A stretch of 20,435 nucleotides of DNA from an uncultured Lachnospiraceae bacterium. GTDB taxonomy: Bacteria; Bacillota; Clostridia; Lachnospirales; Lachnospiraceae. The position numbers and the translations under genes were made by a program. The stretch is from assembly GCA_905236545.1 (NCBI GenBank), contig CAJOQO010000217.1, forward strand, positions 1 to 20,435, given 5' to 3'. Below are positions 13,701 to 20,435 of the stretch, piece after piece; within the stretch, counting starts at the first letter, position 1; each line of letters begins with the position of its first letter. Below the pieces are notes generated by a model. The model saw nothing but the letters and a program-made list of their open reading frames with translations, was not told where the DNA came from and searched no databases.

Positions 13701-13862
13701 GCGCTGGAAGAGGTTGAGCTGTGCGGGATTACAAGTATGAATAATACAGGCTATTGTCTGAAGTTCCAGACAAAGTGCAGGGAACACGACCGCGCTGAGG
13801 TGGAAAGCATGCTCAGGAAAGAACTCCTCCTCGTTATGGAGAGGAATGATATTGATTCATAG
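10791..13862 (+). CDS. Sensor-fused MscS mechanosensitive channel
   Basis: This 1023-residue protein ends in a complete MscS module, but about 730 residues precede it; simple MscS proteins have about 280-300. Order: TM at about 20-40, an extracytoplasmic region (41-285), TMs at about 286-310 and 340-362, a second extracytoplasmic region (363-600) resembling CACHE-type sensors, TM at about 601-625, and a charged Lys/Glu/Thr cytoplasmic linker (632-732). The MscS part has helices at about 737-756 and 782-807, then the Gly/Ala-rich pore helix within ILASAGIIGLGVSIGAKDLISDILAG (about 852-877), the beta domain (FRTGDIIEINGFRGEVQEIGIRTT, about 886-909) and a C-terminal alpha/beta domain. ATG 10791 follows AGGAGG, with a short spacer; starts at 10707 or 10836 are less or equally supported. 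The role is probably osmotic release tuned by ligands or cell-surface cues (inference). A hybrid kinase gene follows 88 bases downstream. Confidence 0.85.
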   Translation: MKSGDHISREKRQESMPKNIILWIAATAVVLGIILPCFYRIWGNRAQVNAVAECTVLADAALKQAKLNQDSLETQEQELLQSDTHVNMVIGWLLLYGDADQETVDQYREEFLFLPDATVIRREDGSCEPLYGEIPEEEFERVAEKAEAVYTSWDQDSTRPVLTMSAVVRDGDHQYLVSTFPLAAATIITRQKAGTLREGKEITSLSNASRAPEGGSLILVSLDTGDVIQVIGKKLVKTKQTLKIDPDENGKTKIGKRNYLAASADSDAYRVYAIVPASRAISKRSLTPVIASILFSVLFLLVLLYAWFLCVDIQRGRVEQGWRKAGEREIVAAVRRRVRMVYYICCVCVVLIVLLICSLIVVDGRRTWGLDILKDVENYYEEDDAAKNNRRDTKRISNQEYAQLIADAMNRCPEVMEEEALADLGYAAGRDVCILNDKGEVLKASTDGYDFSGLDDKDSEWYALKPVLEKQANLKEITIKEDGGKYVCQTARIGDTDQVMVLGEYRKSEDPEASFYADFSVPDGMTLFAVDPETGVIVASSGGDYCGVEARMIGITDEVLADNFAGNITLDGKSCFVQTNVQKSCVSILAVDLTNLTGKYVRAALTMCLLGVLVTGLMLLLVFLLQRGFWNRMMLPETGDEGYRKKTGTTTERKTEERIEKKPGKKIEEAAGIRAGTEAGMKEGTEDGTEDAEDAEGDEDEEYYSEKKGALLAKQSAAGRWMHARTPFQKKSADEKFVFLTIVFAVSFLAGCFLYYHFRGGSGIMHSVVAYLFQGTWNRGLNIYAVTYAILMVLFIMLIATILRGIVLIAGQYFGSRGETIARLIGSFIRYASLLGAIGYSLMFLGVNTTTILASAGIIGLGVSIGAKDLISDILAGVAIVFEGEFRTGDIIEINGFRGEVQEIGIRTTKVLSQGNVKVYRNSEVSGVINLTQRYSIAQAEISINRKEKYEAVEKAFLDALPRIGRHIPMALEEVELCGITSMNNTGYCLKFQTKCREHDRAEVESMLRKELLLVMERNDIDS

Positions 13863-13900
13863 GAATGATATTGATTTACAGGAAGGATGCTGATATTCAC
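13842..13900 (+). repeat. 19-bp direct repeats at end of MscS fusion gene
   Basis: AGGAATGATATTGATT occurs at 13842 and again at 13861 in units of 19 bases. A third, diverged unit (AGGAAGGATGCTGATATTCAC) starts at 13880. The first copy encodes the last residues of the channel (RNDIDS) and the TAG stop overlaps the junction. The duplication may have moved the gene end or lengthened the spacer to the kinase gene. Confidence 0.8.
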
Positions 13901-13950
13901 AAGGCTGGAATCTGAAAATGATTCCGGCTGCCTGCAGGTAGGAGAGAGAA

Positions 13951-16464
13951 GTGAACGGAAAAAACACAAGTTTGAGAATCAAGGTGATTCTCATGATATC
14001 GGTGTTCATGCTCACGACGAATCTGGCGCTTGGCTATATCCTGACAAAACAGGCGCGGGATGCCACGAAAACACAGATCAATGACAGGATGCTGGATATT
14101 GTCAACACGGCGGCGGCGATGCTGGACGGTGATGTTCTGAAACGGCTCACTGCCGAAGACAGGGGGTCAGAGGAGTATCAGGCTGTCTATGATATGCTGG
14201 CCCGCTTCCGGGACAATATCAGGCTGGATTACATTTATTATGTCCGTCCTGAAGGGGATAAGAAATTTACCTTCGGTATCGATCCGGATCCGGTTGCCCC
14301 GGGCAGGTTCGGTTCTCCTGTGGTCTATACGGACGCGCTGTATGCTGCCAGCCAGGGCACGGCGTCTGTGGATGAGAAACCGTACGAGGACGCGTGGGGA
14401 CGCTTCTACAGTGCGTTCAGTCCGGTTTTTGATTCTGAGGGAAATGTGGCGGCGGTGGTGACGGCTGATTTCGGAACGGACTGGTACGATGCGCAGCTGG
14501 ATCAGAGCACGCGGACAATCGTGATTGCCTGCACGCTGTTTCTTCTGATCGGCATCATACTGGTCATCATCATGACCGGCCAGTACAGCCGCCAGATGGA
14601 AGCGATCCGTGCCAGCCTGCGCGACCTGGCGGAGGACCTGGAGGGGCTGACAAGGGAATTTTCGGAGAATGGGGAAGAGAAGAGTGTCCCATCGGATCCG
14701 GAGGATGGAAGCATCCAGGCATTGGGGAACCGTATCTCGGATCTTCGGGATAAGCTTCGCGAATATGTAACGCATGAGCAGACGCAGGCCAACAGCATGA
14801 TCACCGCCATGGCCTCAGACTATCGCTGCGTCTATTACGTGAATCTGGACGAGAATGACGGCGTATGCTGCCGGGATGACCCTTCGGATCCGGATCAGAC
14901 GCCGGTGGGAGTGCATTTCCCCTATCTTGAGCGGATCAGCTGGTATGCTGAAAACTGTGTTACGGAAAAGTACCGGGACGGATTCAGAGAGTTTGTCGAA
15001 CCGGACAATATCCGTGCGCGGCTGGCCAGTGAGCGCATCATCGCCTACCGCTATCTGGCTGCGAGAAACGGGCATGAGTATTATGAGATGATCCGTGTTG
15101 CGGGTGTCAGGCGCGCGGAAGACCGGGATGACCATATTGTCCATGCGGTCGGCCTTGGACTTACGGAGATCGATCAGGAGATGCGTGAGACCATGGCCAA
15201 TAATGAGGCGCTGGCGGAAGCGCTGGTGCAGGCGGAGGAGGCGAACAAGGCGAAAACCGCGTTCCTTTCCAACATGAGCCATGAGATCCGTACGCCGATG
15301 AACGCGATCATCGGCCTGGACAGCATCGCGCTGCATGACCCTGATATCTCACCGCATACCCGCGAAGAGCTTGAAAAGATCGGTGCGAGCGCGAAGCATC
15401 TGCTTGCCCTGATCAATGATATTCTGGACATGAGCCGGATCGAGTCGGGACGCATGGAGCTGAAGGAGAATACCTTCTCGCTGCGGGAGTTCCTGGAACA
15501 GATCAATATCATTGTGGACGGCCAGTGTGAGGAAAAGGGACTGATCTACGAGTGCAATGTGATCGGGACTCCCGGAGCGTATTTTGCGGGGGACGAGCTC
15601 AAGCTCAAGCAGGTTCTGATCAACATCCTCGGCAATTCCGTGAAGTTCACTGATCCGCCCGGCTCGGTAAGGTTCAGTGTGGAGCAGACACAGACCGGGG
15701 ACGGACGGTGCAGCCTGCGGTTTACCGTCACCGATACCGGGATCGGCATGGACGAGGCTTTTATTGACAAGCTCTTTGACGCATTTTCCCAGGAGGACGC
15801 GACGACGACCAACAAGTACGGCGGCAGCGGCCTGGGGATGGCCATCTCCAGGCGCATGATCGATATGATGGGCGGCGATATCCTGGTCAGGAGCGAAAAG
15901 GGTGTCGGCTCTGCCTTCACGGTTACGGTTCCGCTGCAGCAGGCTTCCATGCCGGATGCCCCGGATAAGGCCGGGGAAGAGGCGGAGGATACCGGCGCCT
16001 GCGCACCGGTCGCGGGACTTCATGTTCTGGTCGCTGAGGATCAGGAGATGAACGCGGAGATCCTGGGCGATCTGCTCGAGATGGAGGAGGTGAGCTACGA
16101 ATGGGCGGAGAACGGGCAGATCGCCGTGGAGCTGTTTTCGCAAAGCGGGGAGAAACACTTTGACGCGGTTCTCATGGACATGCGGATGCCGGTCATGGAC
16201 GGTCTGGACGCGACGCGGGCGATCCGGAGGCTGGAGCGGCCGGACGCGAAAGAAGTCCCGATCATCGCCCTCACTGCCAATGCATTCGAGGAGGATGTGC
16301 AGCGGTGTCTTGAGGCAGGGATGGATGCGCACCTTTCCAAACCGGTGGATATCGATGCCCTGAAGCTGACCCTGGGAAGACTGATCTACGGGAAAGGGCA
16401 CGGAGGAACGATTCAGGAGACAAAGTATGGCGTCCTGAAAGACGCCGACAGTTCAGGCATCTGA
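13951..16464 (+). CDS. Hybrid sensor histidine kinase with receiver domain
   Basis: This 837-residue membrane kinase has TM1 at about 10-31, an extracytoplasmic sensor domain (32-187, CACHE-like, with YIYYVRP near 94-100), TM2 at about 188-208, and a coiled or HAMP-like linker. A cytosolic PAS-like region spans about 285-410. The HisKA domain has NMSHEIRTPMN with phosphoacceptor His444. The ATPase has the N box around Asn562, DTGIGM (595-600) and GSGLGMAI (625-632). The receiver domain (about 690-812) has acidic Glu696/Asp697, phosphoacceptor Asp743 in MDMRMP, and Lys797 in LSKP. No HPt domain and no DNA-binding regulator lies nearby, so the output is unknown. Translation starts at GTG 13951 behind AGGAGAG. 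The DUF362 gene follows 31 bases after the stop. Confidence 0.94.
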   Translation: MNGKNTSLRIKVILMISVFMLTTNLALGYILTKQARDATKTQINDRMLDIVNTAAAMLDGDVLKRLTAEDRGSEEYQAVYDMLARFRDNIRLDYIYYVRPEGDKKFTFGIDPDPVAPGRFGSPVVYTDALYAASQGTASVDEKPYEDAWGRFYSAFSPVFDSEGNVAAVVTADFGTDWYDAQLDQSTRTIVIACTLFLLIGIILVIIMTGQYSRQMEAIRASLRDLAEDLEGLTREFSENGEEKSVPSDPEDGSIQALGNRISDLRDKLREYVTHEQTQANSMITAMASDYRCVYYVNLDENDGVCCRDDPSDPDQTPVGVHFPYLERISWYAENCVTEKYRDGFREFVEPDNIRARLASERIIAYRYLAARNGHEYYEMIRVAGVRRAEDRDDHIVHAVGLGLTEIDQEMRETMANNEALAEALVQAEEANKAKTAFLSNMSHEIRTPMNAIIGLDSIALHDPDISPHTREELEKIGASAKHLLALINDILDMSRIESGRMELKENTFSLREFLEQINIIVDGQCEEKGLIYECNVIGTPGAYFAGDELKLKQVLINILGNSVKFTDPPGSVRFSVEQTQTGDGRCSLRFTVTDTGIGMDEAFIDKLFDAFSQEDATTTNKYGGSGLGMAISRRMIDMMGGDILVRSEKGVGSAFTVTVPLQQASMPDAPDKAGEEAEDTGACAPVAGLHVLVAEDQEMNAEILGDLLEMEEVSYEWAENGQIAVELFSQSGEKHFDAVLMDMRMPVMDGLDATRAIRRLERPDAKEVPIIALTANAFEEDVQRCLEAGMDAHLSKPVDIDALKLTLGRLIYGKGHGGTIQETKYGVLKDADSSGI

Positions 16465-16495
16465 AAAATGCTCTCAGGGAGGAGGTTTTCCATTC

Positions 16496-17500
16496 ATGAA
16501 ACGGATGAAAAGGCTTACATTGACAGTGCTGGCTGCCTCAGTTCTTTTCTGTTTGGCGGCATACGGCGACACCCTGACCACCAATGGCGGAACGGAGATG
16601 GATTACGAGGACCTGTCGTATTGCGTGCAGGAGGAAGAGGCACCGGTAGTGTATTATACCGCGGAGATCTCTCCCCGGTCTCTGGTGAAGATCTATGAGG
16701 CTATGGACTGGACACGCAAAGAGCCCACCGCGGTGAAGCTGTCGACGGGAGAACCGCCAAACAGCAATTATCTCAGACCGGAGCTGATCGAAGACCTGGT
16801 GAAGAAGGTGGATGGAACCATCGTTGAGTGCAATACGGCGTATGCCGGACAGAGAGCGGCCACGGCGGAGCATTACCAGGTAGCGGAGGATCATGGATAT
16901 ACGGAGATCGCCGATTTCCAGGTGCTGGACGAATATGATTCCATGGAGATTCCCGTGACCGGAGGAGACCGCCTGACGGGGAATCTGGTGGGAGGACATT
17001 TTGCGGATTATGGGTCTTATATCGTTCTGTCCCACTTCAAAGGGCATCAGATGGCCGGGTATGGAGGAGCGATCAAGAACGCTTCGATCGGCCTGGCATC
17101 CGCCAGGGGAAAGGTCCGCATTCATTCCGGCGGAACCAGCGATACCCACTGGCATGACGAGCTGCAGACAGAGTTTCTGGAGTGCATGGCAGAAGCCGCG
17201 AAGAGCGTAAAGGACTATCTGGGGGATCAGGTGATCTTTATCAATGTCATGAACCGCATCTCCATCGACTGTGACTGTGACGGCAATCCGGAGGAACCGG
17301 ACATTCATGACATCGGGATCCTGGCTTCCACGGATCCGGCAGCGGTCGACCAGGCCTGCCTGGACCTGGTCTGGAACGCTGACGGCAATGAGAAACTGCT
17401 CAGACGGATCGATGAGCAGATGGGGCTTCATACACTGGAGCATGCAGAAAAGATCGGGCTGGGAAGCCGTCATTACCGTCTGGTGAACCTGGATGTCTGA
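16496..17500 (+). CDS. Exported DUF362 domain protein
   Basis: This 334-residue protein has an N-terminal signal peptide (MKRMKRLTLTVLAASVLFCLAAYG, as two short blocks of basic then hydrophobic residues) with likely cleavage before Asp25. The body matches DUF362: VAVKLSTGE-type strand (read as TAVKLSTGEPP), NYLRPELIEDLV, GTIVECNTAYAGQR, the HFKGHQMAGYGGAIKNASIG segment, and the Cys/Asp-rich IDCDCDGNPEEPDIHDIGIL. Many DUF362 proteins carry a 4Fe-4S ferredoxin insert; no CxxCxxC pattern is present here. The four clustered acidic and Cys residues in DCDCDG could bind a metal, which is inference. GGGAGGAGG at 16477-16485 precedes ATG 16496. The stop lies inside the permease gene (8-base overlap), so the two products are probably made in fixed ratio and may work together. 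Confidence 0.85.
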   Translation: MKRMKRLTLTVLAASVLFCLAAYGDTLTTNGGTEMDYEDLSYCVQEEEAPVVYYTAEISPRSLVKIYEAMDWTRKEPTAVKLSTGEPPNSNYLRPELIEDLVKKVDGTIVECNTAYAGQRAATAEHYQVAEDHGYTEIADFQVLDEYDSMEIPVTGGDRLTGNLVGGHFADYGSYIVLSHFKGHQMAGYGGAIKNASIGLASARGKVRIHSGGTSDTHWHDELQTEFLECMAEAAKSVKDYLGDQVIFINVMNRISIDCDCDGNPEEPDIHDIGILASTDPAAVDQACLDLVWNADGNEKLLRRIDEQMGLHTLEHAEKIGLGSRHYRLVNLDV

Positions 17501-18407
17501 CTGGATTCGCAGGGAGGCGGTCTATCTCTGGTATTATCTCGATATCCAGATCCGCCAGATCGCACCGTACTGGGCGCTGGGGATCGTGCTGGGCAGCGCC
17601 GTGTCCGTATTCGGTAAGAAATACATTCACGGGGCATTTTCAAAGATCGGGAAGAGAAAGGCGGGCTGGCTGGGAGTGATTCCCGCCAGTCTTCTGGGGA
17701 TCGCCTCCCCTCTGTGCATGTACGGCACGATCCCCATCGCGGCTGCATTCTCCCAGCAGGGAATCGCGGACGATATGCTCGCCGCGTTTATGATGAGCAG
17801 CATCCTCCTGAATCCCCAGCTGATTCTCTACAGCGGAGCGCTTGGGAGGGAGGCCGTTCTGATCCGGTGCGTCTCCTGCTTTTTGTGCGGCTGCTGCGCC
17901 GGCTGGCTGATCCGTGCATTTTATATGAAAAAGGATGGATCGTTCTTTGACTTTTCCGGATTTGAGGAAGGAAAAAACAGGGATACCGATCCCAATCTTT
18001 TTTTGCGGTTTATAAAAAATGTCTGGCGCAATATCAAGGCTACCGGCCCTATGTTTTTCCTTGGAATCCTGCTGACAGCGCTCTACCAGATTCATGTGCC
18101 GAAGGACTTTGTCAGCGGGTTGTTCGGAAAGGAGAATGGCTTCGGTGTCCTGATGGCAGCTACGATCGGAGTACCGTTGTATATGTGCGGCGGGGGAACC
18201 ATCCCGCTGCTGCAGGAGTGGCTGTGGGACGGCATGAGCATGGGAAGCGCGGCGGCTTTCATGATCACCGGTCCCGCTACGAAGATCACCAATCTGGGCG
18301 CGCTGAAGATCGTGCTTGGCTGGAAACGGTTTCTGATCTATCTGCTGTATGTTGTTGCGTTCGCATGGATCACCGGAATGGCAGTCAATCTTTTTCTCCG
18401 CGTCTGA
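17493..18407 (+). CDS. ArsP/YraQ-type (DUF318) permease
   Basis: This 304-residue protein has about eight hydrophobic segments and belongs to the DUF318 permease family that includes ArsP and YraQ. The family's two internal halves are visible as the matching motifs ASPLCMYGTIPIAAAF (71-86) and GVPLYMCGGGTIPLLQ (226-241), each followed by a helix; the second half also carries the MITGPATKITNLGAL segment (258-271). Cys75 and Cys232 sit at like positions in the two repeats. ArsP members export trivalent organoarsenicals, using conserved Cys; whether this one does is not shown. ATG 17493 overlaps the end of the DUF362 gene by 8 bases (ATGTCTGA), so translation is coupled. No arsenic resistance gene such as arsR is nearby, which argues for a different substrate. 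Confidence 0.88.
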   Translation: MSDWIRREAVYLWYYLDIQIRQIAPYWALGIVLGSAVSVFGKKYIHGAFSKIGKRKAGWLGVIPASLLGIASPLCMYGTIPIAAAFSQQGIADDMLAAFMMSSILLNPQLILYSGALGREAVLIRCVSCFLCGCCAGWLIRAFYMKKDGSFFDFSGFEEGKNRDTDPNLFLRFIKNVWRNIKATGPMFFLGILLTALYQIHVPKDFVSGLFGKENGFGVLMAATIGVPLYMCGGGTIPLLQEWLWDGMSMGSAAAFMITGPATKITNLGALKIVLGWKRFLIYLLYVVAFAWITGMAVNLFLRV

Positions 18408-18469
18408 CCTTCCTGGCAGGCGTATGGAATCAATGGTTTGTGCAAAGAATGGGAGCGCTGCGTGTCTGC

Positions 18470-18517
18470 GGGACATCCGGACTGAGGGACATCCGGACTG
18501 CGGGACATCCGGACTGC
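18470..18517 (+). repeat. Three tandem 16-bp repeats
   Basis: GGGACATCCGGACTGA is followed directly by two copies of GGGACATCCGGACTGC (18470-18485, 18486-18501, 18502-18517). Each unit contains the palindrome TCCGGA, and a further GATCCGG lies at 18531-18537. The array lies 33 bases before the start of the CASTOR-like channel gene, in the 143-base gap after the permease, so it could be a binding array or part of the leader. No CRISPR-like spacers separate the units. Confidence 0.9.
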
Positions 18518-18550
18518 GGAGCAACGGAGCGATCCGGAAAGGTTTGAGGG

Positions 18551-20407
18551 ATGAAAACAGAGAAGTCTTCCTCTGAGCATAGGCGTTTTACGATCAAAGA
18601 ACGGTTGGAATACTGGTTTGATAACAGGGTTACCCGGGGCTCACTCAGCCTGATCCGGGTATTGATCGTGATCTCGATCCTTCTGGCTCTTGTGATCGCC
18701 GCTCTTATCATCGCTTTCAGATTCAACGAGAAAGGCGAAGTCGCTTCGGTCTACTGGGACAGCATCGCAACCCTGATCAATGCCTGGATGCCTTCCTTTG
18801 GAGACGGGAGCATGGGCTATCTGATTCTGATGTCCATTACCGCGATCGGCGGTCTCCTTTTTACAAGCGTCCTGATCGGTATCATCACAAGTACGATCGA
18901 GGAGAAGATTGACAGCCTGAAACGGGGGAACTCTCTTGTACTGGAAAGGAATCATACGGTCGTCCTCGGGTTCTACCCCGGTGAATATACGCTGCTCCGG
19001 CAGCTTGTCCTTGCCGCGGCAGGAAGGCCGTCCTGCGTTGTCGTAGCCGATCAGATGGAGCGGGAAGAAATGGAGCAGAGTATCAGTGAGAACCTGGATG
19101 TCCCAAAAAATTTCCGGATCATCTGCAGGACAGCCGAGATCACCGATCCCGCTTCTCTCGAGAAATGTTCGATTGATACATGTAAAACGGTGATTGTCAG
19201 TCCGACGGATGATATGAGAACGATCAAAACAATTCTGGCGGTCTCTGCCCTGCTCGAAGAAAAAGGGGGTTCCGAAGTCAGTGTCAACGCGATTATCTAT
19301 AAAGCGGAACACAGATTTCCTTCTTCTATCGCCGAGGCAAATAAGATTTCGACTCTGCAGACAAACATTATTCTTGCAAAAATGATCGCTCATTCCTGTA
19401 CGCAGACAGGGCTTTCCGCAGCGTTCAGGGAAATCTTCGATTTTGATGGCTCTGAATTCTATTTTGTCCGTATGGAAGGCATCGACGGGCTCTCTTTTGA
19501 GAACCTGATGATGCGAATGGACAAGGGCACACCTGCCGGCATACTCCGTGACGGGGAAATCATGATGAATCCTCCCGCTGACCTTGTCCTTTCGCGTACG
19601 GACAGAGTTCTCGTGTTCGCGGAAGAAAGAGATTCCGCAAGGCTGGAAAAGAAGGAAGTTCCGGTGAAGGCCTGTACAAAGACACTTCCGGTGATGGAGG
19701 AGGTTCCAACCGGCACTGTCATAATCGGGTACAATGAAACGCTTTCCATCATTCTCCACGAATTGCCGGAAAATGTATCTGACGTATATCTTGTCGGCCA
19801 GAAGACGGCGCAGGAGGAGAAGGACGAACTTCAGAAGATCGCTGACGAAAGAAACCTTCAGCTGCACGAGTATCAGGGAGATCCCGAGTCGGAGAGCTTC
19901 CTGACGGAACTGGCTCAAACCTCAGAACACATCGTGATTCTGAGTGATCATAACCTTGATCCGGAAGAAGCGGATATGGAAGTGATCTTTCTGCTGATCA
20001 ATCTTCGGGATATCCGGAAGAGGCATGGACTGAACTTCAATATCACAGTCGAGATGCAAAAAGAGGCCAATCAGAATCTGATTGGTCATGGAGATCATAC
20101 GGATTATCTCGTCGCTACGAGCATGTCTTCGCTGATCCTGGCACAGGTGGCTGAGAGCCCTGAACTTCTGGACGTCTTCCGGGAACTGCTCTCCAACGAG
20201 GGCAATGAGCTTTATCTGAAGAGTGTTGCCCAGATGCATCTGGAGGGACAATATACGGTCCGTGAGCTCAGACAGATTATGCTGAAGAAGGGCTATATTC
20301 TTCTGGGCGATCTTGACAAAGAAAAGTACAGCACCCTGGACCGGAGACTGAACGACAGCGTTACCCTGTCCGGGGAAGACTTCCTGATCGTTCTGGGCCA
20401 GAATTGA
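18551..20407 (+). CDS. CASTOR/POLLUX-like ion channel with RCK domains
   Basis: This 618-residue protein resembles bacterial relatives of the plant CASTOR/POLLUX (SYM8) cation channels. TM1 is at about 33-57, a pore region follows with SFGDGSMGY (82-90), and TM2 covers about 91-114, ending in TSTIEEKIDSLKRGNSLVLE, a family-typical linker. Two Rossmann-like regulatory domains follow: the first near 133-370 (HTVVLGFYPGEYTLLRQL), the second near 385-600 (GTVIIGYNETLSIILHEL, DVYLVGQ). The filter differs from the TIGFGD of ordinary K+ channels, so ion selectivity cannot be read directly; Ca2+ or K+ regulation by the RCK domains is inference. ATG 18551 is preceded by GAGGG directly and AAAGG at 18538-18542, the latter at good spacing. 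The gene is complete and ends 28 bases before the window edge. Confidence 0.88.
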   Translation: MKTEKSSSEHRRFTIKERLEYWFDNRVTRGSLSLIRVLIVISILLALVIAALIIAFRFNEKGEVASVYWDSIATLINAWMPSFGDGSMGYLILMSITAIGGLLFTSVLIGIITSTIEEKIDSLKRGNSLVLERNHTVVLGFYPGEYTLLRQLVLAAAGRPSCVVVADQMEREEMEQSISENLDVPKNFRIICRTAEITDPASLEKCSIDTCKTVIVSPTDDMRTIKTILAVSALLEEKGGSEVSVNAIIYKAEHRFPSSIAEANKISTLQTNIILAKMIAHSCTQTGLSAAFREIFDFDGSEFYFVRMEGIDGLSFENLMMRMDKGTPAGILRDGEIMMNPPADLVLSRTDRVLVFAEERDSARLEKKEVPVKACTKTLPVMEEVPTGTVIIGYNETLSIILHELPENVSDVYLVGQKTAQEEKDELQKIADERNLQLHEYQGDPESESFLTELAQTSEHIVILSDHNLDPEEADMEVIFLLINLRDIRKRHGLNFNITVEMQKEANQNLIGHGDHTDYLVATSMSSLILAQVAESPELLDVFRELLSNEGNELYLKSVAQMHLEGQYTVRELRQIMLKKGYILLGDLDKEKYSTLDRRLNDSVTLSGEDFLIVLGQN

Positions 20408-20435
20408 CGAAAAGCGTTCCGTGCACTGCGGATTC

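Noticed and set aside
11715..13787. 690-codon open frame on the minus strand
   Set aside because: It lies wholly opposite the MscS fusion gene, has His/Arg/Gln-rich composition typical of antisense frames in this codon usage, and shows no domain.
18470..18517. CRISPR array
   Set aside because: Repeats are contiguous 16-base units with no spacers and no cas genes nearby.

Overview
The window reads as chromosome of a Gram-positive anaerobe of the class Clostridia, most likely a gut Lachnospiraceae. This is inferred from protein flavour (S41 peptidase with an SCGN nucleophile motif, MetNIQ, DUF362, CACHE-type sensors, E-T-E rich exported proteins), AGGAGG-type ribosome binding sites and moderately high GC. 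No rRNA, tRNA, CRISPR array, transposase or phage gene is visible. All fourteen genes I support lie on the + strand; every long minus-strand frame is a shadow.

Layout. Bases 1-319 hold no supported gene, only a candidate promoter. Next come a repeat-rich lipoprotein (320-1108) and an MgtC/SapB membrane protein (1164-1829), closed by a strong bidirectional terminator. A nicotinamidase-type hydrolase (2174-2704) and a secreted S41 peptidase (2734-4572) form a second unit. The methionine ABC importer follows as metN-metI (4678-6353) with metQ (6623-7468) behind its own promoter-like region. Chorismate synthase aroC (7634-8833) overlaps by 4 bases a small two-helix potassium channel (8830-9261). 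A secreted acidic protein of unknown function (9439-10368) follows and ends at a hairpin terminator.

The second half is a membrane-sensing block: a 1023-residue protein with two extracytoplasmic sensor-like regions ahead of a complete MscS channel (10791-13862), a hybrid histidine kinase (13951-16464), an exported DUF362 protein lacking a ferredoxin module (16496-17500), an ArsP/YraQ-type permease translationally coupled to it (17493-18407), and a CASTOR/POLLUX-like channel with cytosolic RCK-type domains (18551-20407). Spacing and direction suggest that the kinase, DUF362 protein and permease are co-expressed, with the MscS fusion possibly in the same unit. Four proteins in the window (MgtC, small K+ channel, MscS fusion, CASTOR-like channel) concern ion or osmotic balance.

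The most distinctive DNA-level signal is a dispersed family of imperfect palindromes ending in TGAATCRTTAC. Five copies or remnants lie at 2093, 4579, 6462, 7568 and 9254, four of them just upstream of start codons and one supplying the stop codon of the potassium channel gene. A second, unrelated long inverted repeat (10468-10584), phased AAAACCGG repeats (9329-9401) and a triple 16-bp tandem repeat (18470-18517) mark other gaps. The most plausible new biology is the sensor-MscS fusion with its neighbouring kinase and coupled DUF362-permease pair; this is inference from architecture and synteny, not demonstrated function.
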